Origin: Udeniomyces pyricola
Taxonomy: Eukaryota; Basidiomycota; Tremellomycetes; Cystofilobasidiales; Mrakiaceae
Assembly (NCBI GenBank): GCA_039545295.1
Contig: BCIK01000026.1
Location: forward strand, 310,914-374,913
Length of the DNA stretch: 64,000 bases
Reading direction: 5' to 3'
Shown: one piece after another, positions 1-12,153 of the stretch
How positions within the stretch are numbered: the stretch's first letter is position 1
Layout: each line of letters begins with the position of its first letter
Position numbers and translations under genes: made by a program
The notes under the pieces: generated by a model
What the model was told of the DNA's origin: nothing
The model's input: the letters and a program-made list of their open reading frames with translations, nothing else
Database searches by the model: none

Positions 1-429
1 GCTGTCTGGTTCAATGTCGTTTCTTCCTCGGGTTCGCTTGGATGCGAAAGATGTTTCATAGTTTTCGATCCATGTATACTGCGTTCCAACGTTAATTTGC
101 GCTGTCCTGTCATTTCTTCTTCTAAACGATACATATACGAAAAGGAGGCTACGATAGGGTCTCCCGGATTCCCTTTGATCTTGCCCGCATTTATATATAT
201 ATGTGACTTGTTAAGTCCGAGACGCGTGTACGATCGCAGTTAGATATGGGATGGTAAAAGAGGACAAGAGGAAAGGAATATCGATATCAGGAGTCAATAT
301 AGAAATGAAGTTCGATACTTGTCAACCCATTACCAGATCAAACGTGGAGTTTTTTTCCTTTATCATCTCTTCTTTTCTTTTCTTAGCTTTTCTTTTTTAA
401 CTTCTGTATAGATAGCTTTCCTTCATCAA
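1..429. other. 3' flank of LYS4, no gene seen
   Basis: No coding frame with recognisable content. The stretch just before the LYS4 stop codon is pyrimidine-rich on the plus strand (about 351-400), and the gene reads leftwards, so this is probably its 3' UTR and terminator region. Confidence 0.5.
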
Positions 430-3400
430 TCACATCCTAGCCTTAACCCAACCTTCCAGTCCACCGGCCAACCAAATATCCTGAACACTCGTTCCGACCG
501 CTCCCACGTTGTAAACCTTAGTCTCCTCTCCAGCCTTCACCTTGATCTTGGCCGCGACGATATCGACTTCGATTTCCCACCCTGGCCTAACGGTTCCTTC
601 ACCATCCCGACCTCCTTTACCCCTCACGCCCTCTTTCCCAAACTTCTCCGTCAATTCATGAACCAACTCGGGACATTCGATACAGATCAACCCATTGTTG
701 ATCGAGTTACGCTTGAAGATGTCGCCGAAGGAACCACAGATGACGAGAGGGATGCCTGAGTGAAGGAGAGCCGTCGCGGCTTGTTCACGGGAAGAACCCG
801 TTCCGAAGTTGAAACCGGAGATGAGGATGCCCCCGGTTCGGACGGTTGAGGTGGAAGGGGGAAGGGTAGGAAGAAGGGAAGCGATAAGGGAAGAAAAGGA
901 AGTATCGTAGTTTTCCATGACAACTTCGGCTTGACGGGAAGGAGTGATGTCGTCTTGGTAGCTATATCAAAGACGATTTAGTTCACGTTTCAAGACGAAC
1001 AGTAAGATTTAGTATGCCGGATCCATTGAGAGGGAACCAAAAAGGGAGTCGAAACAGTCAAATGAACCCCCTCCAAAAAGACAAAAAGGTAACAAACAAA
1101 CAAACGATGTCTAATGAAACAAGACACTCACGTGTACTTTCCAGGGTAGATTCCATCGGTGTTGAGGTTATCTTGAGGCGCAAAGAGCAACGGTCCCTTG
1201 AACGTCTTTGGGAATCCCTCGAGAACGGCTACTTCCTCCTCCGCCACCGCGACCGGGGCGGCGTCAACAACAGCAGCAGCAGCACCTTCCTCTTGTTGCT
1301 CGGGTGCTGCCGGCTTGACGAACCTTTCGATACTCGTCTTGGGTGCCCGACTCTCCTTCAAGACCTCTGGGCTCATGTCCTCGGGTCCACAGATGACGCC
1401 TCGAAGGGCGGAAGCGGCGACGACGGCAGGAGAGGCCAAGTACGCCAACGCATCGGGGTGACCCATTCGACCTTTGTAGTTTCGGTTCGTCGCACTAATA
1501 CCCGTTTCACCTTTCTCGAGCAACCCTACGCCCAACCCGATACAAGGTCCACAACCCGCCGGTAAGACTTTCGCTCCCGCATCGACCAAAGCGGCCCAAT
1601 CGCCTGAAGCTTCGGCTTCCGCTTGGACGACCGACGACGCGGCGGCAATGTAGAACTCAACGCCTTCCGCGACTTTCTTCCCTCGAACGACGGCAGCGGC
1701 CGCAGCGAGATCGGACGCTCGCGAGTTGGTACATGAGACGAGATAGGCTTTGTGGATTTTGACGGGCGGTTCGAGAAGGGAAGGAAGTGGGTTCGAGATC
1801 TTGACCGAGTTGGGACCCGAGACGTGAGGGATCAACGTCGAAAGATCGAGTGTCAGATGAGAAGCGTAATGAGCATCCGGATCAGCCGAGAGCGGGCTCG
1901 CAAAGAGATCGGAAAGTCGATCAGCGTTGATGCGAGTGTTGGCGTTGCCGCCGTCGGTGACCGCGGAGGAGGAGGAGGAAGAAGAAGCAGAAGAAGCGGC
2001 GGTATCGATTCGCTTTTGGTACCACTTCTTGAGAACTTCGTCTACGGGGAAAACACCGGCGAGAGCTCCCCATTCCGTCGTCATGTTCGCGATCGCGAGT
2101 CGTTCGTCGATCGAGAGCGTTTCGACGCCGGAACCGGTGAATTCAATGACCGAGTTGAGGACCTCATCCTGGTTGAAAGTACCACAGAGAGCGACGATGA
2201 CGTCTTTGCCCGTCACACCAGGAGGGAGGGAGTTGGTCAGGGAAACTTTGACGATGGGCGGGATTTGCCACCACGTTTGACCCGTCGCCCAGATGGCCGC
2301 GGCGTCGGTCTGAAAAAAAAAAAAAAGATGGACGAAAAAGAATTAGAGAAGGAGGAAAGGGGGATTATTGGTGAGCTTTTTTGTTGCTGAGCGATGGAAG
2401 CTCATCGGTTGAACCAAAAGATAGATAGGGAATTGAAAGATGAGAATTGAGTGCATACTCGGACGATAGGGGTTCCCAGGCATCCGACACCTCCGTACCT
2501 GAAACACAGACACAGAGAGAGAAAGAGAGCGATGAGTAAAACGACCCGGATAGTTCAACTTCAAACGCTCCAAGGTGTTGTCTGCTAATTTCAAAAGGCC
2601 CCTATCATTCGATCCTCCCAACAATCTGCATACTCTGACCAAAAAAACGCGACAGAATGCTGACGACCAAAGATAAGGAACCCAAGACTTGAGACGAGAA
2701 AGATGAAAGGGGAAACATGGTGGCCTACATGTTACTATGACTATCGCTCGCGACGACCATCGTTCCGGGCCAAGCGTAGCCTTCCTCAATCATGATCTGA
2801 TGACCGATACCCCTGCCAGCGGGGTAAAAGTTGATGCCGTTCTCCTTGGCGAACCGTTCGATGTTGGCGTACTTGGTGAGGTTCTTTTCGGATTTGTTCT
2901 GGACGTCGTGGTCGAGGGTGAAGACGGGTTGGGTCGGGCGATGGATGGAGGAAAGGGAGAGGGAAGCGAACCTGATGAAGTCGGAAGAACCAGGATGAGG
3001 AGGATAGGAAGAGAGGAAGAAGACGAGGAATGAGGAATGAGGAAAAGGTGGGAGAGCTCATTGAGGCTCGACAGATAGGAATGAATGACTATATGGTTGG
3101 GAAATGATCGAAGAACGCACTTGCTGATGACGGGTCCCGTGTTGTCATGGGTCATGCTAGGAAATCCATGGAGACATCATGCATTTCAGAGTAGCCGAAA
3201 GCAAGAAACCAAATAAACAAATAGGAACCGCAAGAAGAAATATGTCAGTTATGGCCCTCGGTGAAAGCCTAGATCGGATCATGCATGACATGTTGTGTTG
3301 ATATGATGAGCCGTCGTCCTCGTTGTCGGGGGTGCTTTGTTTGGTCATCATTGTATGCAGCAATCCGGCACCGGCTTCGATCGACCTCCTCTCAGACGGA

Positions 3401-3916
3401 GGTGGTTGGGTGTGGACCCTTTCCTTGCAGATAACGCGCATACACTCCCCAGGCTATCCACGCCCTCATCATCGGGCCTATGGTTTCCCCTTCTACTCTT
3501 CCTATACTTAACCGACGAGACAACCACCACCGCCATCCAACCCAACCCAAGCCTTGTCCCCATCCAACCCACCCTTCGTCCCACCCAAGCAAAACAAACC
3601 CGCCAACTTCCTCTTCCCTCTCACTCCCCAAGAGAAAGGGGTTCGGGAGGGGGTTGAAGACAATGAGGAAACGCTCTGCAACCCCCATCAAAAAGAAGAA
3701 GAAAAAGAGAACTCACACATGTTCCGGTCCGACCATGACATAATCACCACTTTTGACTTTTTTGCCATTCTCACCTCCGCCTCCGACGGTGTACTTCTGG
3801 ACGATCTTTTCGATGAGCGTCTGCGGAGTGGTCGTCGTCGCGGCCGTCGCGTAAAGACGCGAGGAAGGGGAAGAGAGCGGGATAAGATGACGTGGGGAAG
3901 CGAGTCGGTAGAGCAT
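430..3916 (-). CDS. LYS4: Homoaconitase, mitochondrial
   Basis: Homoaconitase of the alpha-aminoadipate lysine pathway; it converts homocitrate to homoisocitrate through homoaconitate in the mitochondrial matrix. Exons (minus): 3916-3717, 3156-3121, 2971-2729, 2498-2459, 2309-1132, 961-430; all phases join to 742 aa, within the family's usual length. The N-terminus ([11 protein letters not shown]..., basic, no acid residues) looks like a matrix-targeting presequence. Visible aconitase-fold motifs are [35 protein letters not shown], the SCTNSR motif and LPAGCGPC, which supply the three cysteines of the 4Fe-4S cluster, then the swivel-domain motif [12 protein letters not shown]. An Ala/Glu/Val-rich linker (about aa 520-570) separates the catalytic and swivel domains. 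Intron 1 is unusually long (560 nt). The homoaconitase call, rather than aconitase, rests on length and overall resemblance. Confidence 0.95.
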
Positions 3917-5197
3917 TGGATCGAAATGGAGCCCTTGTCCTGGAGATGAGGACTGGAAGAGGTTCGAAGGAAGGAAAGGAAAAGGGGAGAGGTCGAGGAT
4001 TGGTTTAATGGATGGGATGTGAGTGGTGCGTTTCTTGAGTCATCATCACCACCACAAGGGGAATTCAGTTGAGACTCGCTTTCCAATTTCGTCTCCGCCT
4101 AGTCTTTTCGGCTTTCGCCCGAAAGCAATCAGCCAAATCCATCTTGCCCCTCCAATCGACCTCTAAACAATGGGGACATTTAAGAGACAGCAAAAGCACA
4201 CATCGCATGTAGGAGAGGAAATGAAACAAACGGGAGGACTGCAGAAGAGGGGGGAGGGCAGATTTAAATAATAAACGAGGCAGTGATATGAATGATTGAG
4301 CACGAAATCGAAAAAGAAAAGCAATAAAAGCAAAACGAAAAACCAATCACGCACACAAAAAAAAAAACACGTGGTACGCATATTACACACGTCAAAAAGG
4401 GGACTGGGTGAGATGACGGATATATATATATATAATTACGAGAAGGAGGAGAAGAAAGAGTACTACAGAGAGAAAAAGAGAAATGGTCGGGTCGTCGATC
4501 GACCGAATGACCGAAAGATCGTCGAAAAGAAAGAAAAAGCAAAAAAAGCAACGTTCATGAACAAAATCAAACGTGAAGGAAAAATGTTGGAGCGATTGCC
4601 ACCAATCAAGCTAGAGGTAAGTTGAGTGACGCTTGCAACACAGGCGGCGCGAGGCAAGGGAATTAGACAATGATCGACACAGGATTGGGAAAGAGAGAAG
4701 AAGAAAACGAGTACTGCTAATCAATTCGGAAGGAAGGAGTGAGGGACTGCAATTGAGGTAACCGGTCAAGAGGATAGTAGTCGAATAAAAAGAAAGAGGG
4801 GCTAGGGTTTTGCAGTACATTGGATTGTAACGTCATGCATGAACAGATGAAACACTAAGACTGAAGTCAAAGGGTCACAGAGAGAGAGAGAGAGAGAGAG
4901 AGTAACGCGAAGTGGAGCATTGTCCAAGTGTTGTGAGTAGAGTGACGGAGTACGCGTGAGTGAGTTGAAAGTGGTAGTTGCTTGGTATAGAAAGGGCGGA
5001 GGAAGAGGGAGGGATGTTACCGATCGAGCAAAGAGCATAGGCTCGCCTCAAATGGCGACAGCATGCTGTAGGGAAGGAAAAAAGACAAGACGGACATGTC
5101 AGGACACGAAAGGGATCGTGACGGTACGCATGTTTGACAAGACACAGTAAAGTATCGTGTTGGATCAGCAGCTGCTAAACAGAAAGTGCCCTTAAAA
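3917..5197. other. Intergenic: LYS4 upstream region
   Basis: No convincing exon. The minus-strand sequence just upstream of the LYS4 ATG is rich in C and T. An A-rich block spans about 4280-4370 and a (GA)n tract about 4877-4902. The 3' end of the membrane-protein gene may extend into about 5000-5175, because a good splice donor lies just upstream of its predicted stop. Confidence 0.5.
4877..4902. repeat. (GA)n dinucleotide repeat
   Basis: About 13 GA units between LYS4 and the membrane-protein gene. A simple microsatellite; on the minus strand it is a polypyrimidine tract. Confidence 0.9.
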
Positions 5198-7947
5198 TCA
5201 CGCCCAACATTTGGAACCCAACTCCTCTACAGTACTCACCATGCCATCGCCATGCTCTCCACCACCTCCAAAACTTCCCCTTCTCCTCCCTGGCTCGCCT
5301 CCTCGCTGTTGCGGTTGCTGTTGCTGCCAACTGACTCTCCCATCCATTCCCTCTTCTGCCTCCCCCTCCTCCTTTGCATACGCCTCGATTACATGACTTT
5401 CCCACGCCGACACGGGCCGGTCATCACCTTCAACCGTCAACCCACTCGCATACGACGCGCTCGGGGGAAAGTAAGCCGGTGATTCCTGAAAGGGCGAGAA
5501 AAGGCCGCTGTCAGGCTGGTTGACAGCCGCGACAAGGGCCCGACGACGCGAAGCATCCTCGTCGTTGATGTCATCGACATCGTCATCATCAGCGTCACCA
5601 AGTCGGTGATGAGGTGATTCAGTGTGTTCCTTGTAGAGACTGGATCGATCGTGCGTGGGACTTATAGGAGAGGGAGCTTCGATGGAGAGATTGGATGGGA
5701 GCGGGAAAGGATGAGGATGAGGCAACGGAGCAGACATCTTGATGGCAGAAGTCGTTGTCGGCATGGAGTCTTGCTACGAATCCAAAGATGGTGAACGCGG
5801 GAAAGCCAATGGAGAGGTAAGAGGTGAGATTGTGCAAAAGTAGACGTATCGTCCAAAAGACTGCGTGAGAGCTCGAAGACGTGAGAGTTTCGCGCACCAT
5901 TTCGCTCCACTCTGACTTTTTGTGCGTGAAGGGAAGCCGAGGAGCGTGTTTGGAGGGACGACGGCGGCGGGTTCGCTGTCTGGACCTGTCAAATGCGAGA
6001 CCAAATCAGCATCACCATTCAAGGGTGTGACAATCCAAAGATGAGAAGAGTAGGGAGATAAAAAGGAACATCAAAACAGATGGGACCAAAATTGAACCAC
6101 GTACCGTCGCCATCGAAGGAGTCCGTAGCCTGCAGCTGCCAAAACAACAACTCCTCCCACCTAGTGAACCGATAATCCAAATGACAATCATCCAGCCCTC
6201 ATAGTCAGTTGTTTGCATCATCTCATGGACTGTATCGCTGGCGAAGAACCAGGCGCGTAATCAGAATGAGGGCGGAGGAGGTGGGGGGGGGGGTCATCAC
6301 CACTTACCGCAGCGCCGACGGTTTCTTTTGTACGCAGCCCCTGACCGACTGTGAAATCAGGAGCCTTAAAGCTCGACTCTGCTGTAGCATTTTTTGAGGC
6401 AGCAAAGTAGTCCCATCGAGAGTCAGTAGATGGGAACGTTATAAACGCCCAAGGCGGGAGTCGAAGATCTTTGGCCGCGGTCGTGAGGTTCGCTGGGAGG
6501 CTGATGAAGCGAGGATAGGGCAAAATATTGACGTCAAAGAGAGAACAGATAGCGAGTAGTTATGCAACTGACACGACGAGGAGTGAAAGGAAGACGGACG
6601 AACGAGCCGTTGGTGATGGTGATGGCGGGCTTTGAAGCACAACTACCCAGCCAAGTGCCATAGGTTTGCGAACTGGAGTCGAAGGGAGGTGTTCCCCTAA
6701 GAAACCGACGTGGACCACGGTCAGATGGAGGAAAGCAGAATCATCGCAGTCATCGAGACAAATGAAGGGAAGTGTCAGTACTTGGACCTGGCGACAAGCA
6801 AAGTCCACTTTGGGAAAAAGGGTAGTAGATTGCGGCATACCATTGACAGCTAAGAAACGCATCGAGAGATTGTTGAGTGACAAGAAAGTAACACGGTTTG
6901 GTCAGCGGTGTCCTTGCGTCACCTGGTATCTCGCCGAGCACGCATCTTAGGTCATTCAGGCAAACATGCATACCTCTTGCAGGCGGAGAACAATGCAAAC
7001 GACACTGAGTTGCAGCAACAGAAATCACTGATGACGAATCCCGTCGATCGCACACAGATGTAAGCAAACAATCGAAACGGAAAAGTAAATGTCAGTCATG
7101 ACTTGATAGTGAGAGAACAAAGAAGGTACGGATTGGAACGGGAAGTAAAAAAAAAAAAGAAAAGGGTGACCGAGGGTCGTTTCGCACCTGGGATCCTCAT
7201 CAGGCTGGCAATAGTATTGGAATCCGTTTGTTCGGGTGGAGAACATGCGGAACGACGGGTCACATATCTGATAGAGCTTTTCGAACATGCGGCCTGATGG
7301 GATGAACGATTCAGAGGGAAATGATGACACAGGAAGAACAAAGGCCGACGGGATAGTGTTTGGGAAAGCAAAGAGACCGAATGACGGAGAAGAGCGAAAG
7401 GGGGAAAAGGGAAGGCAGGGGGGAAGGGGTCAGAAGGGCTCCCGATGTGAGTGAGACTTGTGAGATACATGGTCTGAAGGGTGATATAGAGAGAGCATGT
7501 GTCTATAGCGTGAATGGTATGGGTTATAGGACACGACTGCAAGGGGAAGAGGATGCGGGGCCAATTTGCGGGCGGGACCAAGGTACGATATACCATGAAC
7601 CAAGGGTCGTGTCGCGCGCCGGAAGGACGCGTCTTGCTCGAATGACCGTCTTCTCCCTCCCTCGTTCATCTCTCAACCTCTTGAACGACTCATCCGACAA
7701 TTGACAGACAGACAGACAGACAGACAGACGAACATGGACTGGTTCCGTTGAGGTTATAGTAGAAAGTAGCTTGGGACCGGATCTGATCGTTGAGGTGACA
7801 GGTCGTGTTTCCCGTTGGACTACCGGCGGCTCGGGCAAACGACGGCGGCGGAGCACTCGAGACGGACTCGGAGTGGAAAGAGAACGAGGGAAGAAGGAGG
7901 GACACGAGTGCAACGAGCGTCGTGGGCAGGATGGATGGATAAACCAT
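5198..7947 (-). CDS. Putative single-pass membrane protein with Cys-rich ectodomain and acidic tail
   Basis: Function unknown. Proposed exons (minus): 7947-7734, 7293-7188, 7027-6974, 6945-6895, 6696-6604, 6500-6308, 6160-6105, 5986 to about 5911, about 5773-5198. The start has a signal peptide (LPTTLVALVSLLLPSFSF). The ectodomain carries NTTC, NGTSPC, LYQICDP, CCCNSVSFALFSACKRC, TWLGSC and RLPPWAF, an ordered cysteine pattern I recall from uncharacterised basidiomycete membrane proteins. A single TM helix (VGAAVGGVVVLAAAGYGLL) is made by joining exons 6 and 7 and is followed at once by an Arg cluster (RWRRRSRQRTRRRR). The cytosolic tail is Pro/Ser-rich, then acidic (DADDDDVDDIND), Gln-rich and Gly-rich. 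The exon 4/5 and 8/9 junctions are uncertain, and a strong donor (GTGAGT, about 5240) could add a further 3' exon. Confidence 0.7.
7703..7728. repeat. (GACA)n repeat in intron 1 of the membrane-protein gene
   Basis: Six to seven perfect GACA units lying immediately inside the 5' end of the first intron, a few bases past the proposed donor. Confidence 0.9.
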
Positions 7948-10727
7948 GGATCGTGGTGATTATAAGTCAGGTCAATGGGGAGGAGGGCCGGGATTACGAG
8001 GGAGATAATTATAGGGGGGATGGTCGATGGTTTACACTTGAATTGTATTGTATGGTACATCGACCGCACCAATCCAACATGAGCGAGCACGAATCGACCG
8101 GAACTCTTGAATTCATTGCTTCATCAAACGCCAAGCATTCATATCCAGCTGTCAGTCAAGAACAGCTGTATATCCAGGGAAAAATCTCTCAACACTCTTT
8201 GTTGGGTTTGCTGACCGTATGCACTATATATAATTATATATTTACATATATATGCGTATGAGAGACGTCTCCAAAAGCTGGACAGTCCGGCCTTTGACAC
8301 ATCGCGTGCGCGCGCGCTGCAAGCTGCAATCTGGAACTGTACTTTCGCGTCCGGCTCTACGGCGGTCGTACCAGAAATTAAACTTCAAAGGATTTCATCT
8401 AGCTTCAGTGCTTCAGTACTTCAGTCCTGTCAAGCCAAAATCCCCGGATGAGGTTTTTTTTTTGTTTTTTTTTTACTTTTAATCCCACATGCGTTCAGGC
8501 CAGCCAAACCTCAGGTTCTGTGTCGGTAAGGAAAACTTTCAGCTAGACGTAAGCTGTAAGATTGGGAGCTGGATCGACAATATTCCATAGATACTAACTA
8601 GTACAGCTGATCGGCGGTTATACGTTTACACGTTTCATAGAGTTGACACCGTGTCGATGCGATGAACGCGTGAACGTGGAACCCGTGGCCGGTATCGCCC
8701 TTGACAACGCGAGTTAGTCACTCTTCTCGACCACATTCAAAGATCCAAAAGACGACTGACGGCAGACACGACGTAAAAAGGAGTACTCATTCAACCCAAC
8801 CCCATCATCCTCTACCTCTTCCTGTATTCCTACTTCGATATCCTCACCTCCGTCTTGTCAGCTAATTAGCTGGCTAGCTGCTCTTTTGCCCCCTCATTAC
8901 TTGGACGTCCTCTTTACATCAGGCTCGTTCAAGTTGTCAGAGAGCAACCTTTTTTCCCTTTCCCCCCCCCTCCCTTCCCGCCCTCCTTACCCCTCACCCC
9001 TCACCACAGTTCCTCTTCACACACACACATGCACACACGCCCACACATTCCACATACACACATGTACACACGTACACACACCACGATCAAATTCCACTCC
9101 CGTCCTCTTCCCAGACGCGTGACGTGGGTCGAAGTCGTGGGAAATTCAACCCCTTTGACGTCCTTTCCCTATCTCTTTCTCTCCTGCTCCTTCCTTCAGC
9201 CCTTTCTTCCTTTCCAAGGGAACATCTATTCGGGCTCGAAAGAGTTTGGGTGGGTGCACCGGAGGGTGTCTGGAGATTGTTGAGCGCATAAGGGGAGAAA
9301 GGGATTGAGGGATCGTTGGCGTACGCGAACCTTTTTTTGTCTGCTTCGACTGAGTTAGTCTATCTCGGATTGAAGCTTGATGGGTTCATACATTCCTCTC
9401 CCTCCACCTTCCTTTTGAATTCCTCTTAAACTACATTAGATGCCTGTGAACGTATGAAACCTCTGTTTTATCGTTCTGCAGGCGTCGAATGACACCCTTG
9501 AAGCCATTCACGATCTACTACTACATTCTCACACTATTACGAAAGATGTCAACTCATCACCGAATATCTATCATGCATGTCATGCCTAATCTTTTCATAG
9601 TGCATGTGCTGTCTGGGACCGAACATATCGTTGACGTGGTTAGTGCAATATCGTCGTGTATGATCAGCGATCTACCGGCTGGCGTACAATTGGCAGATGC
9701 CGGCCGGCCTGACAATCGGATTCAAAGAGCTATGCGCTAATATCATGGTACGGTGCTCATGCAACGGGACGATATACATGATAATCAGGAGTACCGCGGG
9801 AAAGAAGTGGATGATCAGCTGCGCCAGTGATGCCACGATCAACCGATTCAGGCTGATCGAGAAAGTACAGCACAGATCAAGGATTCATGATCCAAACAAG
9901 AACAGCCAAGAGGTACGCAGGATCAACTTATGGAGAGAACCAGTCAACGGACGAAAAAAAAAGTAGAAAGATGATAAAAGAGCAGGAGAAAAAAAAAACA
10001 CGGAGAGTACAATCGATCTCTAAGCCTATCGAGAGACGGTGATCCTCGTCACTTGCACGTATGGAGGGATACTAGCTAATCGCAAGGAACAAGGTCCCAA
10101 ACACAGACGCAAACAACTAGGGAAACGCTATGATAAAAAAAAAAACACCAGGAAGTGAGCGCATAAGATGATGAATAGGGCTTGGGGGATCAAAGAAGCC
10201 AGACTAGGCCACGGCAGCTGGAGCGTACAAATATATGTGACTGATACATGAGACCCGAAACCACTACGGAGAAGAGTACGTAGGATAGCACGCCAGTAGA
10301 TGACCTCGCAATCAACTCACAGACAAACAAACATAAAAAGATATGCCAAGTGCGAAATCGAGAAGGAAGATGATGACAAAGGAAAGGGGTCGATACAGCA
10401 TGATCGTCGTGTCGAGAAAACAAACACCAGTTTACGTAGGCGAGTCGCAAGGTCTGAAATGAGTTGACACGAAAGACTCCGGTCGTCCTGTAAGTTGACA
10501 CGCGGTCCGCTATCCAACCAAGGGCACGGGGTTGGGATCAAGGGAGTCTCGAGTGAAAGGTAGCTGAGTCATACAGCCTAGTGAGCTAGGGATAAAATAG
10601 ATGGGAGGAAAATCCAGTCGAATGCCATGTAGCGCCAGGGATGGTAGGTTGGCTGGTAGGTAAGGTGGCACAGGAATGTCGAGAATCGAGGGCGGAAAAA
10701 CGTCGGTCTATGGAAATGATTAGTCGT
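7948..10727. other. 2.8 kb intergenic region, no gene recognised
   Basis: Frames of 60-100 codons occur on both strands, but none shows codon bias, splice structure or a family motif. The region holds a (CA)n-rich block (9019-9082), T-runs near 8453-8475, an alternating GC stretch near 8304-8318, and pyrimidine-rich stretches (about 8780-9010) of the kind seen upstream of fungal genes. An unannotated transcript cannot be excluded. Confidence 0.5.
9019..9082. repeat. Imperfect (CA)n microsatellite
   Basis: Interrupted CA repeats with periodic TG and GC interruptions, in a non-coding stretch. Confidence 0.85.
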
Positions 10728-12153
10728 TCAACCGAAGACCTTTTCTCCACCTCCCTCCGCTTCCTCTCGCTCTCGCTCCTCCCTGACGTCACCAAGTTCC
10801 CAGGAACCCAGGCTGACCCTTCGCGCATGTAGCTGTTGGTTTTTGGGCACCGGCATCGTCAAGGCGGTCTTCGAGGTTTGAGGGGGGATCGAAGCACGGC
10901 GATTGACAAGGATGCCTGGGGGAGGAGGCGACGCAAAGTTGTACGACGGCGGGGTCCGCGGATAAGTTGGAGAGGAGGAGCAAGACGAAGAGGCAGATGG
11001 TGTCAACGAGGAGGCTGGGCTCGAGGTGAATGACACGGATGCGGCATCCATCAGCGACGGCATGGGCGGGGTCGAGAATGTGATGGAGCGAGCTCGGGGG
11101 CGAGTCGTCGAGGAGGTCGGGATTACTATAGGCGACGTCGAGGACGAAGAAGAGTTGGCAACCGACACCGACGATGCCTTGTCAGGCGTTTCTTTCAAGC
11201 CAAGTGGGTGGCGACTTAGAGCGGCTGGAGCGGAAGCGGTCGGACCAAGGCGAGAGGAGGAGGAGAAGGACGGAGACATGGCCGAAAGGGGTAACGATCC
11301 ACCGGACGAGGCCGAAACCGAGCTAGTGTAGGTCTTTGGAGGCGAGTTGGAGCGTGCTCGGTGATGATTCCTTGGAGGATGCGAGGTCACTTGGGGTGAT
11401 GACGAGGGCTGCCATCCTAGCTTGGACTGGTCAATAGGACCAAGAGGGGGGGAAGGGGGGGAGTTGGAGAACGGAGCGAGCCATGATGAATGATCCAGCG
11501 GAAGGAGACAGAAGAATCAGGTGGCGCCGAGCATGAAAGAGAAAGAGAGCAAGGAAGGGGGTCAGGTCAGCCTCTTGCACTTTTACTCACACTCACACAT
11601 ACTCCCTTTCTCTCTGTCTGCTGTCCCCCCTGTGGCGGCACAATGTCATGTTGTACGTTGCCCAAGACGCAGGAAAGATATAGCATAGAGTTAGGGAAAA
11701 CAGAAGACGCACCAATTGGGCCAACATCTGTCTGACATCATCTCGTCTGAATTTCGGCTCATCCGCTCCCGCTTCAGTCCCTCGCCCGGACGCCGACTTG
11801 AGATTCGAATGTCGCTGTTCGTGCGACGAGTACGCCGGCGACGACGACACTTGCTGCTGATGGTGAGGAGCCGAGGATGTATGTAACTGATGGTGATGTG
11901 CGTGATGCTGGTGGTGGTGATAGCCGTGCCCGTGCTCAAAGGTGACAAGCTGGGGCGTCGTGCGGTGCGTTGGAGACATCATGGCGACGGGGGGACAAGG
12001 ACGAAAGGGATTGCCGTAACCGGGGGGAGTGGACGTCGTGTTGAAGTCGGTGCGATAGGTGGAGTGGCGAGTTGGGGTTGGGAGAGGAGGTAGATGCGAC
12101 GAAGTGCTGAGATGCTGATGGTGAACAGTGTGAGAAGGCAACGAAGGTGGCAT
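10728..12153 (-). CDS. His/Ser/Pro-rich low-complexity protein, function unknown
   Basis: Two exons (minus): 12153-11713 and 11426-10728. They join in frame (donor GTGCGT, acceptor CCAG) to 379 aa. ATG at 12153 is the first in-frame start I see. Order of features: Ser/Pro/Thr-rich N-terminus; a histidine-rich run (about aa 75-92: HGHGYHHHQHHAHHHQ); a basic patch with DVRQMLAQLSKLGW across the splice junction, the only segment that looks like a folded helix; a long Ser/Pro-rich half; and an acidic/basic charged C-terminus. Arg-rich serine sites (RRVSL, NRRAS, RARS) resemble AGC-kinase (PKA-type) targets. No domain recognised; a regulatory or scaffold protein is a guess. It has no stops over 1.1 kb of proposed coding sequence, which supports a real gene. 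Confidence 0.55.

Noticed and set aside
1014..2390. Long plus-strand frames (183 and 212 codons) opposite LYS4
   Set aside because: They are antisense shadows of the GC-rich LYS4 exon 5, contain low-complexity residues and have no family resemblance.
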